Notes under the pieces: generated by a model
The model's database searches: none
The model's input: the letters and a program-made list of their open reading frames with translations, nothing else
Told to the model about the DNA's origin: nothing
Part shown: positions 52,141 to 62,086 of the stretch, in pieces
How the letters are laid out: every line of letters begins with the position of its first letter
Numbering within the stretch: the stretch's first letter is position 1
Made by a program: the position numbers and the translations under genes
Assembly: GCA_903906365.1 (NCBI GenBank)
Contig: CAIVKC010000061.1
Location: forward strand, 38,147 to 102,146
Reading direction: 5' to 3'
Length of the DNA: 64,000 bases
Source of the DNA: an uncultured Bacteroidota bacterium
GTDB lineage: Bacteria > Bacteroidota > Bacteroidia > Chitinophagales > Chitinophagaceae

Positions 52141-54372
52141 CTACATATTCAGCCAGTAGTTCAGTTTAAATACAATGGCCCGGTTTTTATTCTGCAGAAA
52201 AGGGGTGGTAAAATAGTTGTCGGTATAGACTAAAAAAAGATCACTCATCGGCCGGTAACGGTATTGAAAGCGGCTGTTGATATTATAATTGTTTTGTTGG
52301 GTATTATACTGCAGGAAAGTGGTCCAGAACACTTTAGTACTGAAATTGATTTCCACCTTGGGGGATATCAGGAACAGCTCGGTTGATCCGTAGGCACCCG
52401 GAAATTGAAGTTTGTCGTATTCGGCCTGGATGGATAGATTCACATGGGGCTGGCTTCGCCAGATGACGCCGCCGGAATAACTCTGCAGATTACCGTTGTA
52501 AAAACCGCCTGCATTTAACCGTACGTTGAAACTAAAAGGTTTTCTTACATCGGTGTTAAAGCCGAGTCCTCCCTGGGCATAACTATAGTGTCCTTTGGGA
52601 AGGGGCACCCCCGAGGTGAATGAAGTGGGATAAAGCAGGTTGAGCTCGTCGGTTGACCCAAAAAGAGTGAAAAAGGAAGTGTTATTGAACAGTACCGTAA
52701 AATTGAGGGAATTATCCGTTTCATTGAGGGTATTGTCCAGGTTAAACACGGTGAAATTGCTTGCCTCAATATTGTATTGCCCCACTTTACCTTTTTTGGG
52801 GAGTATCTTATAGGTAAAGTCAGTGTATGCCTGCTGAAAACCTACCCGGATGGAAGTGTCCCGCTGGGCGTCATAATTGCTGATACGCTGCACATAGCCC
52901 ATATCGGTATAATAATTGGTACCCATATGCAATAAGTCGATGGTAGCATTGAAATGCGGATTGGAGTAGGTACCCCCGCCCTCCATGTATTTATCATCGC
53001 CATGGACCCCGGGCTTAAAGGACTGGTGGGCGGAGGCCCAGCCTTTGAGGCTACCGGACTGGTTATTGAAATCAAATTCCAGACCTGCGTTCCTGCCCCA
53101 TTTGCTTAACGGATCGGCGATCTTGGCAGACAGGGGCTCAAAATTTTCCCGATTGAGAAAATACCCCTTAACCACCGATCGTTTCAGCACCTGCTGATGG
53201 ATGGAAACTGCCGTAAAATTTTCGCCGTAATAGCTTCCTTTGCTGGCAGTTTGCATATTCATGATACCAATCCGGGTTGTTTTGGTGATGTCCCCCGACA
53301 GTCGGGCTCCCGCCAGAATGGGGATTCGGTTTCCGTTTTTGTCCAATCCGATGGACCGGGAATAAAATGGGCTGATCAGACCCGGTATTCCATAGCCGCC
53401 GAAGAGATCTCCGTTTTCCAGGAAAAAAGATCTTTTTTCAGGCAGGAAAATATCATAGCGGGTCAGGTTGGTTACCTGCTGGTCTACTTCAACCTGGGAA
53501 AAATCCGGATTCAGGGTCAGGTCGAGGTTTAACGATGAGGTGACAGCCATCTTGGCGTCAAAACCGGCATTGAAGGTGCCTTTGGTCGGGAGGCTGTTTT
53601 CCTTGTCCTGGCTGATACCGCCGGTAGTATAAGGGATCAGTACTATGTTTTTCCCTGGTTTGGGTGGCGGTTCACTCCACAGCATCGCCCCATCGCCGGT
53701 CAGATCGTAGGAATGAAGGAAAACCGGGAGGTGTGTCCAGGTGGAATATTCGAAGGATTTTTGGTCAATACGAACAAAATTGATTCCCCAGACCAGGTTA
53801 TTGCTTGAGTAACGCAGGGTTTTAAAGGGTATGGCAATTTCAGCCGTCCAACGGTCCGAATATCTTTTGGTGGCGGAAAGCCATTTATTGTCCCAGCTGT
53901 AAGTAGGCTCGGTTCCATAATGGAGCTGGTCCTCGGACTGGGCATTGAAAGCATTTAGGACGAAAAAAAATCCGTTCAGCCGCTGGTTCTGCGGATCCAG
54001 GACAATGGCCACCCCGTCGTTGCCATCATGGCCTATATCCCTTTTGAGGCTCTGAATTACAACATGGCCGGAGTCGTAGGCTGTAAAGGCAAAATAGATG
54101 AAGTTATCATCAAAGAGCACCTTTACCTCCGTTTTCCGGGCTGCCTTACCATTGTTGTTGGGAAATTTTCGCCAGAAATCCCCTGCATTGTCTGCCTTAC
54201 CCCAGGCTGCTTCATTGAACTCCCCATCTATAACAATGGGTTCGCTGGTCCGGTTAATATGCAACTGATATTCTTTTTGAAATGGGTTGGCATCCTGGGT
54301 TTGTGCCTTCAGGCCAAAGGAAATAAGTACGCAAGCGGCAGTTGTAATCAGTGTCCTGATGATAAGATACAC
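52141..54372 (-). CDS. DUF5916 protein with N-terminal CBM9-like domain
   Basis: 743 residues with a signal peptide (to LKAQ). The N-terminal domain (about 40-230) matches the CBM9-like family used in DUF5916 proteins: PIVIDGEFNEAAWGKADNAG, KVLFDDNFIYFAFTAYDS and WTAEIAIPFKTLRYS. The DUF5916 part follows (LDLTLNPDFSQVEVDQQVTNLTRYDIFLPEKRSFFLENGDLFG), and the C-terminal half is rich in beta-strands like an outer-membrane barrel (FKLNYWLNM end). Probably an outer-membrane protein. The CBM9-like part hints at sugar binding, but the true ligand is unknown. Confidence 0.9.
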   Translation of the reverse strand: MYLIIRTLITTAACVLISFGLKAQTQDANPFQKEYQLHINRTSEPIVIDGEFNEAAWGKADNAGDFWRKFPNNNGKAARKTEVKVLFDDNFIYFAFTAYDSGHVVIQSLKRDIGHDGNDGVAIVLDPQNQRLNGFFFVLNAFNAQSEDQLHYGTEPTYSWDNKWLSATKRYSDRWTAEIAIPFKTLRYSSNNLVWGINFVRIDQKSFEYSTWTHLPVFLHSYDLTGDGAMLWSEPPPKPGKNIVLIPYTTGGISQDKENSLPTKGTFNAGFDAKMAVTSSLNLDLTLNPDFSQVEVDQQVTNLTRYDIFLPEKRSFFLENGDLFGGYGIPGLISPFYSRSIGLDKNGNRIPILAGARLSGDITKTTRIGIMNMQTASKGSYYGENFTAVSIHQQVLKRSVVKGYFLNRENFEPLSAKIADPLSKWGRNAGLEFDFNNQSGSLKGWASAHQSFKPGVHGDDKYMEGGGTYSNPHFNATIDLLHMGTNYYTDMGYVQRISNYDAQRDTSIRVGFQQAYTDFTYKILPKKGKVGQYNIEASNFTVFNLDNTLNETDNSLNFTVLFNNTSFFTLFGSTDELNLLYPTSFTSGVPLPKGHYSYAQGGLGFNTDVRKPFSFNVRLNAGGFYNGNLQSYSGGVIWRSQPHVNLSIQAEYDKLQFPGAYGSTELFLISPKVEINFSTKVFWTTFLQYNTQQNNYNINSRFQYRYRPMSDLFLVYTDNYFTTPFLQNKNRAIVFKLNYWLNM

Positions 54373-54590
54373 TATGGGTGTTTGGTTAGCGGTTATAAAA
54401 AATTAAAAATAATAATATATACAAGTCATGAGATTGCCGCTTATATAAATTATAAATATTTTATAATGAATTCAGACTTTGTTGGGATCGGCTAACAATA
54501 AGGGCTGAACCGGGGGGAGGGTGCCGGGGGCGGACCAGAGTTTTGCCAACGGAAAAAACGGCCAAAGATGTTGGGGGGAAAGTATTTGGT

Positions 54591-55304
54591 TCAGGAGGAT
54601 CCGTATTTTCCGGTAAGGGCCATAACAGCCTCCCTGTAATTATCACCCACCGGAAGTTCCAGCAGACCCAGGAAAATGCTGTTTTTCCTGATGGCGGTTA
54701 CATAACTGATGGAAACAATATAGGATTTATGGATGCGAACAAACTGCTTGGAGGGCAGGAGTTCCTCCATATTTTTCATACTCATACGCGTAATGATTGG
54801 TTTGGAGGAATTCTTCAGGTGAATACGGATATAATCTTTGAGCCCTTCCATGTAGCTGATATCGGCATAATTAATCTTCAGCATGCTGTAATCCACGCTG
54901 ACAAAAAAGTAATCAGCCTCCGGCTGCCCCGGCCTGCCGGGATGACTGCGGAGCTGGTGGATCTCCAGGGCTTTGTTGCAGGCCCTGATGAAACGGTCCA
55001 GGGAAACGGGCTTGACCAGGTAATCGGTTACATCCAGGTTAAATCCCTCCAGGGCAAATTTTTCGTAGGCGGTCACCAGAATGATCAAGGGTTTTTGGGG
55101 CAGGCTTTGAATGAACTGCAGGCCGGTGAGTCCGGGCATTTGTATATCCAAAAAGATCAGGTCCACCGGATTGGAGGCCAGCCATCCCATGGCATCCATG
55201 GCATTGTTGAATTTGGCTGCCAGCTGCAGGTAAGGCACTCTGCTGATATTATCTTCCAGCAGCTCCAGCGCCAGGGGCTCGTCATCAATGGCAATACATC
55301 GCAT
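54591..55304 (-). CDS. LytTR-type response regulator, pair 2
   Basis: 237 residues. Receiver with DD (residues 7-8), phosphoacceptor Asp53 in IFLDIQMPG, TAYEKFALEGF and YLVKPVSLDRF. LytTR domain: INYADISYMEGLKDYIRIHL and FVRIHKSYIVSISYVTAI. Partner of the kinase gene 2 nt upstream. It is related to pair 1 and shares its domain order, but the sequences are clearly diverged, so the two systems are paralogous, not a recent copy. Target unknown. Confidence 0.94.
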   Translation of the reverse strand: MRCIAIDDEPLALELLEDNISRVPYLQLAAKFNNAMDAMGWLASNPVDLIFLDIQMPGLTGLQFIQSLPQKPLIILVTAYEKFALEGFNLDVTDYLVKPVSLDRFIRACNKALEIHQLRSHPGRPGQPEADYFFVSVDYSMLKINYADISYMEGLKDYIRIHLKNSSKPIITRMSMKNMEELLPSKQFVRIHKSYIVSISYVTAIRKNSIFLGLLELPVGDNYREAVMALTGKYGSS

Positions 55305-55306
55305 AA

Positions 55307-56350
55307 TCAGTGTAGATTTAGTTGCAGGGAAATCATGAACCAGTCCTCGTTTTTATTGATAAGCAGGGTGTGGTTGCCGCCATACAATAAATTCAGGCGC
55401 CTTTTCACATTGGTCAGCCCGATACCGGAGGTCTTGTCCCTGATTTCCAGGGAACCGGGGTTATAGCGGTTTCTGACCGAAAATTGAAGCTGGGCATTCC
55501 TGGCCCTTAATTCGATATGTATCTGGGCATTTTCCAGCATGCCTGTGCCGTGTTTGAAAGCGTTTTCCACAAACGGGATGAGGAGCATCGGTTCGATCTG
55601 GTAACTGCCGTCCGGCTCTTCTGCGAGAAATTCAATGGAAAGCTGGCTCCCAAAGCGCTGTTTTTGGAGGTCAATATAACTTTGCAGGTACTCGCATTCC
55701 CTTTCCAGGGGAACCTTTTCCTCATCTGCTTCGTAGAGCATGTACCTCATCAGGGAAGACAGTTTGATTAAGGAAGGCTCCAGGATATCAGATTTCTTGC
55801 GTGCCAGCGACACCATATTGTTCAAAACATTGAACATGAAATGGGGACTAACCTGGGAGCGCAAAAAGGAAAGCTCGGTTTTGAGGTTTTCATTTTCCTT
55901 TTCCTTGGCCAGTTTGTCAAACCTGACCCGGTCGCTGATCAACTGGTAGGCCATGCTCATGGAGAATATAAACAGATAGATAAAAAAGTTAAACATCACG
56001 GACCTTGAATGGAAATGAGATTCCCCAAAGACAAAATAGGAAACCAGGTATAACTGCAACATCAGCCATCCAAGCACCAGCAGCTGGATCAGGGCGAATT
56101 GCCAGTATTTTTTTCGGTAAATGTAGGATGGAACCAGCAGCAGGGCATTAAAATAGAAATACAAGACCCAGGTAGCATTCATGATGATGGTAAAGTAGAT
56201 GCTGTGCCTGGAATCGGCCGAGTTTTCATGGGGCGCCCTTTTGTTGTCATGGGCCGAATCAAGCAGGTAGGGCAGAGAAAACAGCAGCGTCCATGCGGCC
56301 AGGTGCAGCAGCACGGTAACCCATCTTTTCGCATACCAGGATTGTTTCAT
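55307..56350 (-). CDS. LytS/YehU-type sensor histidine kinase, pair 2
   Basis: 347 residues with four predicted transmembrane helices in the first 145 residues. Phosphoacceptor His in LRSQVSPHFMFNVLNNMVSL (about 168), ATPase motifs LLIPFVENAFKHGTG and GIGLTNVKRRLNLLYGG. It signals to the LytTR regulator that starts 2 nt after its stop. The ligand is unknown. The 372-nt upstream region to 56722 is AT-rich in its right part and has no supported gene. Confidence 0.94.
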   Translation of the reverse strand: MKQSWYAKRWVTVLLHLAAWTLLFSLPYLLDSAHDNKRAPHENSADSRHSIYFTIIMNATWVLYFYFNALLLVPSYIYRKKYWQFALIQLLVLGWLMLQLYLVSYFVFGESHFHSRSVMFNFFIYLFIFSMSMAYQLISDRVRFDKLAKEKENENLKTELSFLRSQVSPHFMFNVLNNMVSLARKKSDILEPSLIKLSSLMRYMLYEADEEKVPLERECEYLQSYIDLQKQRFGSQLSIEFLAEEPDGSYQIEPMLLIPFVENAFKHGTGMLENAQIHIELRARNAQLQFSVRNRYNPGSLEIRDKTSGIGLTNVKRRLNLLYGGNHTLLINKNEDWFMISLQLNLH

Positions 56351-56722
56351 CCTGCTAAAATAAGACCTTGGACAGACTTATTGGATTATCAGGGTAAACT
56401 TGAGATGAATCTCGCATTTTCTGAGACCAAATCATGTGGGACTATCGGGAATGGTCCTGCCCGGTCATGAAAAGTGGGCAACCGTTCCCTGGGGCCTGGA
56501 ATCCCTGAGGGTATTTCCAGAGGCCTGCCGACACCCAGGGAAACACCTCTGCCCATGGACGCTATTGAGTTTCAAATATGCACATATCAACTAATATTTA
56601 TTAGTTGGGAAAGGATACACAGTTAATTGGACCAGGATATATATTAACTACTAATTCAGGCCCTTGGGATACAGTTACCTAAGAATGGTCGTTTTCGGGT
56701 AAGATCAAAGGAACTGACCCAG
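56351..56722. other. Divergent intergenic region between kinase pair 2 and the T9SS cargo gene
   Basis: No RNA, repeat or reading frame is supported. The right part contains the short inverted repeat AACTAATA-TT-TATTAGTT at 56589-56606, which could be an operator. Confidence 0.35.
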
Positions 56723-56767
56723 ATGATTCCAAGCCTGGACCAAATTGGCGGTAAAATACCCGGACTG

Positions 56768-57897
56768 GTGCTAAAATCCCTGCCGGTTTTTTTATCTCAG
56801 CCTGCCTGGCCGCCACATCAGCCATCGGACAATGCGTTAATAGCATTGGCCCCAACAACCCTTTCTCTGCCAGGGACCAGCCCTTTTCGGGGAGTAATTT
56901 TGCATTCCTCAATCCTGCCAATGTATTGGTGTCAGATGGCAGTAATACCAGCTCAACTGCCCTGCTGACGCTTCTTATGCTCAGTGGCAAGACGGATTAC
57001 CTGATGGCCACTCATTTCAATATGGGGTTGCCGGTTACCGCTGCGGTTTGCGGAATTTCCGTTTCAGTGCAAAAAAGTGCTTCCAACATACTGGGCCTGG
57101 TTTCCACAGTCCAGGATTATCAGGTATACCTGTTGAAAAATGGTATCCCGGTGGGTACCAATAAAGCCAGCCCTGCAGCCTGGACTTCCGCTTCCTCCTG
57201 GTATAGCTATGGCGCATTGGGAGATAACTGGGGAACCTCCTGGAGTGTCTCGGAAATCAATGCTGCCAATTTCGGGGTGGCGATTTCAGCCACCATGACC
57301 GGTCTGGTAACGCTTGCTCCCAGTGCTTTGATTGATAATATACGATTGACCGTTTATTATGATAATTCCTCCCTGTTGGGTCTGGCCATCCCGGATTTTT
57401 GCCTCAATACCCAGGGGGATTCGGCGGTACAGCTACACTGGATGATGGCTTCAGGGCACCTAGCCAGTTATTATCTGGTTCAAAGATCCAGCGATGGGAC
57501 AGCCTGGGAGACATTGGATAGCCTCTTGTACAATCCGCTTACCTCTATGACCCCTTCGCTGGAATTTCAGGACGCTCATCCCCTGGAAGGAAAATCCTAT
57601 TACCGGATTGCCTTATCGGACCCCGATAAGGGTTTGCAATTTTCCCGGGTTGCCTCTGCGGTTCTGCCAATTTCCCCAATCCAAGTGGTATACCCTAACC
57701 CGGCTTCCCGTTTTGTGATGGTAAGGAACCCGGGAAGCAATCCCGGCGTACGTGTTTGCGACGCTTCCGGAAGGTATTTTCCGGTGCAGGTCATGAGATT
57801 GGATGCCCGAACCCTTTGGGTGGGACTGGAGTCACTGCAGCCCGGCATTTATTTCCTGTCCGTGCAGGGAAGGATGTATACCGTCCTTAAAAAATAA
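56768..57897 (+). pseudogene. T9SS cargo protein, frameshifted in a 7-T tract of its signal peptide
   Basis: The track's 323-aa ORF (56926-57897, TTG start) is the tail of a longer frame that is open back to 56755 but has no start codon and no complete signal peptide. In the neighbouring frame GTG 56768 encodes MLKSLPV and reaches the T7 run at 56787-56793. One more T joins it to FFISACLAATSAIGQ in the main frame, giving an excellent signal peptide (MLKSLPVFFISACLAATSA). The body is a beta-rich exported protein, and the C-terminus is a T9SS sorting domain (VVYPNPASRFVMV...GIYFLSVQGRMYTVLKK). Homopolymer slippage, a base-call error or phase variation would all produce this. Confidence 0.65.
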
Positions 57898-57920
57898 CAG
57901 CTGCCAGGACCGGGCAAAAA

Positions 57921-57946
57921 AAGGCCGTAAGTTGTCTTACGGCCTT
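57921..57946. terminator. Terminator downstream of the T9SS cargo gene
   Basis: AAGGCCGTAAG-TTGT-CTTACGGCCTT is a perfect 11-bp stem. It is flanked by an A7 run on the left (A-rich side favours the minus strand) and TTGTCAAT on the right. It lies 23 nt past the stop. Confidence 0.75.
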
Positions 57947-58451
57947 GTCAATATTAAGCATTACCGTCCATTTGGCACTGATTGTGTTCCTGGTCTTTTT
58001 CCTGAAGATATCCAATTGAAAGAATTCCTGTTAACCAGGTCCCGCTACCCATTAAAGCCACTGAAATCAGGTCTGGGAGCCCTGGCCCATAGATATGTTG
58101 AATCATTCATCCACCTGGTAAATCAGGGCCATCGCCCTGGGTGGAAGTTTATATGGCAGCAATGGTTGAATTCATTGTCTATCAAAAGGTGGTGATGGAG
58201 TTCCCGGGAGTATTGGATGGTGCCCAAAGATAAAACCCCCTTTTTAGCAATCCAATATTTATGGCCCGGAAAGCTGCTTTATAAATAATCACTCTTAGAT
58301 ATTGGCTAGCCACATCCCATTACGGGGTACCCTAACCATGGGCGTTGATAAGCAAATGGGCGGACTTTGCTTTAAATGGTTGTCTGATCGACCCTAGCTG
58401 TCTGTAAGCGGATTGGCGATGGTCGCAACAGGCCAGGCAGCCTTTAAAACG
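57947..58451. other. Gene-poor interval after the T9SS cargo gene
   Basis: About 500 nt. In the frame 57958-58194 there is an uninterrupted stretch ending in a stop (…HLVNQGHRPGWKFIWQQW…) but with no start and no known family. It may be a relic of a removed gene or chance. The remainder holds only short frames. Confidence 0.3.
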
Positions 58452-58482
58452 ATAAAGCCGCTTTCTAAAGAAGCGGCTTTAT
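58452..58482 (-). terminator. Terminator of the small secreted-protein gene
   Basis: ATAAAGCCGCTT / AAGCGGCTTTAT forms a perfect 12-bp stem with a 7-nt loop, about 20 nt past the stop of the minus-strand gene at 58503. The T-run on that strand is weak (ATCGTTTTAAA). Confidence 0.65.
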
Positions 58483-58502
58483 GTTGGTAACAGGGTGGGT
58501 TA

Positions 58503-58838
58503 TTAATGCCTGTGTATTTGCCGGCTTACATGATTTTCCTGGTGGTTAAGTACTTTTTGTTCGCCTTTGGTGATATGTCCATGGTTCTGTGCAGCCATGT
58601 CCCGCTCTTCCTGGCGGATCTGGTGATCTTCCTTGTGTAATTTGGCGGCTTCCTTCCGGCTCATTTTGCCATCAGCTACTTTGTCTTTGATCCGCGCATT
58701 CTGATTCTTCAGGCGGTTATTGACTTCTTCCCGGCGGGGGTGGTTCTGCTGCCATTTGGTGTCTGTCTGCGCAAAACTGGCCTGGCTTAAAGCCAACAGA
58801 AGGATCATTGTGCTGCTTAATAAGATTACTTTTTTCAT
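58503..58838 (-). CDS. Small secreted, charged protein of unknown function
   Basis: 111 residues. A signal peptide (MKKVILLSSTMILLLALSQASFAQ) is followed by a highly charged, helical, His/Gln/Lys-rich chain with regular patterns (PRREEVNNRLKNQNARIKDKV, KEAAKLHKEDHQIRQEERDM, LNHQENHVSRQIHRH). I think similar short proteins occur widely in environmental bacteria, but I cannot name a family. The histidine content could suggest metal binding; that is speculation. It stands alone with its own terminator. Confidence 0.7.
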   Translation of the reverse strand: MKKVILLSSTMILLLALSQASFAQTDTKWQQNHPRREEVNNRLKNQNARIKDKVADGKMSRKEAAKLHKEDHQIRQEERDMAAQNHGHITKGEQKVLNHQENHVSRQIHRH

Positions 58839-59003
58839 GTGGTTTAAATTTAATAGATAAATAGATTGATTAGGATAAACCTTACAGATAATAGACCGGC
58901 GCTATTTTAAAAGGTTTAATCACCCATACCGGTCGGCCCAGCGCCATTTAAAAAATGGGCTGTTTCCTAAAAAACGGGTAAAACCAGCATTTGGTATAGG
59001 ATC

Positions 59004-60392
59004 TTACTGGTTTTTCTGTAGCGCCTGGATCAGCAATCCGTCCAGGTATTTTCGATCAAAGCATTTGCCCCTCAGCCATACGGCGCTGATTTTTTTTGTA
59101 TTGCCGATACGCACCAACGGATCCGCATCCAGCAATACCAGGTTGGCCAGGAAGCCCTTGCCTATATTGCCTTCCTGGCTGGCCGTATGCAGGAAAATAG
59201 CCGGGTTCAGGGTAGCAGTCTGCAGGGCTTTTAAGGGGGAAAGACCGGCTTTCACCAAAAGGCCCAGTTCATCATGCAGGCTAAATCCCGGAAAGCAATA
59301 AGGATTCAGGGCATCTGTCCCGGCCAGTATGCCAACGCCGGCGCGGGACATGGCCCTGACCAGCCCCTCGAGATAATGATAATTTTTTCGTTGTTCCATA
59401 TAATCCTGCTGGCTCCAGTCCCTGTGTTCCGGATCGTTTTGCGGCAACCAGCTCTCAGCAAGTTCCCTGGAGAAATAACGTAGCCGGGAATCGCGCTGAA
59501 AGACCGTGTCATTTAAATGATTGGCTGCATAGCTGAGTACCAGGGTGGGGACCTGCCAGGTTTTGTTTTTTACCAGGACTCCGAATAGATGAGCGGCTTT
59601 ATGGGGATCATAACTCTCATAGATCTGCGGGATCAGGGTTTTGTATTCATCCCAGGTATTGAGCAGTCTCCCCTTTTGGGTGATGGTCGCTTCCCTGGAG
59701 GAACAGGCAAGGCCCAACCCATACAAATGTTCAAAGCTGGCCTGTCCTGCCTCCGAAGCATCCAGGGCGCTTACCGCATAAGGCAGATGCCCGGCAAAGG
59801 GAATTTTTACTAATCTGCATTCTTCCGCTATGGCGAAAAATTCATACTTATTAATCTTATTGTATATTTTAATGAAATCCGATCCCCTTACTTTTTGGCT
59901 GTCTACAAAAAGCCTTGCCTCCTCCGGGGAACGGATGAAGGTAAATGCATCATTATAGGGAGGGCCTCCTTCCAGCACGGGACTTCCGATAATGACCCTG
60001 GGACAAAGGGAATCCCCTTCATAAACGCGCCTGGCTGCCGCAGCGTCTGGCGGCCCTTCCATCAGCCGCACCCCAGTTACCCCGTTTACCAGGTATAGGG
60101 GCAGTTCGTCCCTGCTCTCGATATGCACATGCATATCCCATAAGCCAGGAATGAGAAATTGGTGCCTGGCGTTGATGACCCTGGTTTTTTTCGGAAAATG
60201 CCCGGTCCGGTCCGGATAAATTTCCATGATCCGGTTACTGTCTATAAGAACCGTTTGATTGGGCAATCTGGTACCCATGGCTACATTGATGATGGTCACA
60301 TGGACAATCGCATAGTCGGGTTGCCGGGTCTGTTGGGCCGAAAGATCCGAAAGAAAATATAACAGAAAAAGCCAGGACTGCAGGAGTTTCAA
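59004..60392 (-). CDS. Exported amidohydrolase-family protein
   Basis: 462 residues with a signal peptide (to about LSAQ). Metal-dependent hydrolase barrel with HxH in WDMHVHIES, Lys in DFIKIYNKI, metal His in FAGHLPYAV and FEHLYGL, and catalytic Asp in ILAGTDALNP. An N-terminal beta-sandwich (VTIINVAMGTRLPNQTVLIDSNRI) and C-terminal strands (GFLANLVLLDADPLVRI) complete the fold. It acts on a C-N or C-O bond of an unknown, probably periplasmic, substrate, with imidazolonepropionase- or dipeptidase-like relatives. It is transcribed alone. Confidence 0.9.
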   Translation of the reverse strand: MKLLQSWLFLLYFLSDLSAQQTRQPDYAIVHVTIINVAMGTRLPNQTVLIDSNRIMEIYPDRTGHFPKKTRVINARHQFLIPGLWDMHVHIESRDELPLYLVNGVTGVRLMEGPPDAAAARRVYEGDSLCPRVIIGSPVLEGGPPYNDAFTFIRSPEEARLFVDSQKVRGSDFIKIYNKINKYEFFAIAEECRLVKIPFAGHLPYAVSALDASEAGQASFEHLYGLGLACSSREATITQKGRLLNTWDEYKTLIPQIYESYDPHKAAHLFGVLVKNKTWQVPTLVLSYAANHLNDTVFQRDSRLRYFSRELAESWLPQNDPEHRDWSQQDYMEQRKNYHYLEGLVRAMSRAGVGILAGTDALNPYCFPGFSLHDELGLLVKAGLSPLKALQTATLNPAIFLHTASQEGNIGKGFLANLVLLDADPLVRIGNTKKISAVWLRGKCFDRKYLDGLLIQALQKNQ

Positions 60393-61000
60393 GCTTGCTA
60401 TTTTGACCTAAAATTATCCTTTATACCGCAAACCGTCCCGCCTCTTATGATCCTGAGACCATTTTTGATCCCCTGGTGTCCAGACGGAGAAGGCAGGGGA
60501 TAAGAAAATTTGTTTTTTCATTTATCCTGGGGCGGACTTAGGACTACCGCAGTTGTTTCCCCCTGCAGCCGGGCTGGATCCTCAATACATACGGCAATCT
60601 GAGGCCTATCTGGACAGGACCGGCAGGGACAATAAGGCACGCGGGGGCGCCTGGAATACCCTTTCCTGGTATAATCCGGGTGTGATCCGGGCTGGTTAAA
60701 TATTTTGCAGCGCCTGCTGACCTGCAGGAGGTCAGGGGCATTGCCGGGAAAGACCCGGAGCCGGGTTTTGATCCAATGGCCCGGATTGACCGGGGGCCGT
60801 CAATGGCTGGAGCAGAGCATACCGGATCATATCAGCCACTTAATACCGGGGGCGCAATGGGTGTTTTCCTGGATCCTACTGACCCTGATAATGCCGCCCA
60901 CACAGAAATGGACAATTGAATCATTCCCGTCCTCTCAGATCCTGAAACTGAGCGGATTTTTCCTATATTCATTTTTTAACCGGGAACATTAATTATAAAG
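60393..61000. other. Gene-free interval with coding-like composition
   Basis: About 600 nt, GC-rich over 60540-60900 rather than AT-rich as most gaps here. Start-less open stretches exist, for example one reading QYIRQSEAYLDRTGRD...NPGVIRAG before a stop at about 60700. None matches a family I know. Possibly the eroded remains of a gene. Confidence 0.3.
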
Positions 61001-61870
61001 ATGAAGACTGCCCATTATTTTTTCAAACTATATGTATGTGCCCTGTTTGTCCAAATACTCCTGGGTGTTGGATGGGCACAGCCCAAGGGGCCTTCTTTTC
61101 AGGTCATTGGCTTTTATTCAGGCAACCTGCGAAATGACAGGGCTCATGTGAGCTTTGTGAATGAGGCAAACAAATGGTTCCGTGAAATGGGGCTTACCCA
61201 CGGATTCAGGTATGATTCAACACAAAATTGGAATAACCTCAATGATTCTTTTTTGCGTTCCTATCAGGTGGTGATTTTTTTGGATTCCAGACCAGATTCT
61301 CCTTCACAGCGCAGGGCGTTCCAGCATTATATGGAAGAGGGCGGGGGGTGGATGGGATTCCATTTTGCCGGTTTTTCATTAACCCCTTCTGAGGTTCCGG
61401 CAAACTGGAACTGGTACCACAACGAATTCCTGGGTTCAGGCCAGTGGGAGGGCAATACCTGGAGACCGGTTTCAGCCACACTTCGGGTGGAAAATCAGCA
61501 TCATATGGCCACCCTTCATCTGCCGCCGACCTTCCGGTCAGCGCCCAGTGAGTGGTACAAATGGGAACATGATCTCCGGCACAACCCGGATATCCAAATA
61601 CTGCTCTCTGTCGACTCTTCGAGCTTCCCGCTCGGCACAGGACCCAAGCCGCATGAAATATGGCACAGCGGATACTACCCGATTGTATGGACCAATACAA
61701 ATTATAGGATGATCTATTTTAATATGGGACATAATGACATCGATTATGAGGGCGGCAGTTTCAGGGAACTTTCCAGTTCATTTTCCAGTGAATACCAAAA
61801 TACGCTGATACTGGACGCACTGCTTTGGCTGGGGAAGGGTAAAAAAGGCAGTGTCCGCGGGGCCCACTAA
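61001..61870 (+). CDS. ThuA-like domain protein, exported
   Basis: 289 residues with a signal peptide (to GWAQ). The ThuA-like (glutamine-amidotransferase-like fold) signature is seen in FQVIGFYSGNLRNDRAHVSFVNEANKWF, YQVVIFLDSRPDSPSQRRAFQHYMEEGGGWMGFHFAGF, and the late VWTNTNYRMIYFNMGHNDIDYEGG. Relatives occur in carbohydrate catabolism as putative trehalose-utilisation proteins, but biochemical function is not settled. Stand-alone gene on the plus strand. Confidence 0.9.
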   Translation: MKTAHYFFKLYVCALFVQILLGVGWAQPKGPSFQVIGFYSGNLRNDRAHVSFVNEANKWFREMGLTHGFRYDSTQNWNNLNDSFLRSYQVVIFLDSRPDSPSQRRAFQHYMEEGGGWMGFHFAGFSLTPSEVPANWNWYHNEFLGSGQWEGNTWRPVSATLRVENQHHMATLHLPPTFRSAPSEWYKWEHDLRHNPDIQILLSVDSSSFPLGTGPKPHEIWHSGYYPIVWTNTNYRMIYFNMGHNDIDYEGGSFRELSSSFSSEYQNTLILDALLWLGKGKKGSVRGAH

Positions 61871-62086
61871 GGGTCTTCATGATCCAAAAAAGCGTATTCA
61901 GCGCGTGTAGCATATTTCTGCCGGCCTGTATCCAGGCGTTTCATTCGAATCGGAAAGGATACTGTGTGCAAAGGATCTTACCCTCTTTTTATAATGATTT
62001 TCATACTGTCATCGGGGCGGTTGGCTATGGGGCGGAGGTTATCATGTCCCCAGGGGAAATGATGCCATCCTTTCCGCTGCTTTGGG

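Noticed and set aside
60705-60992. Plus-strand ORF of 95 aa before the ThuA gene
   Set aside because: Trp/Ser/Leu-rich with no domain; the start codon has no support, although the interval itself is noted as a possible gene remnant.
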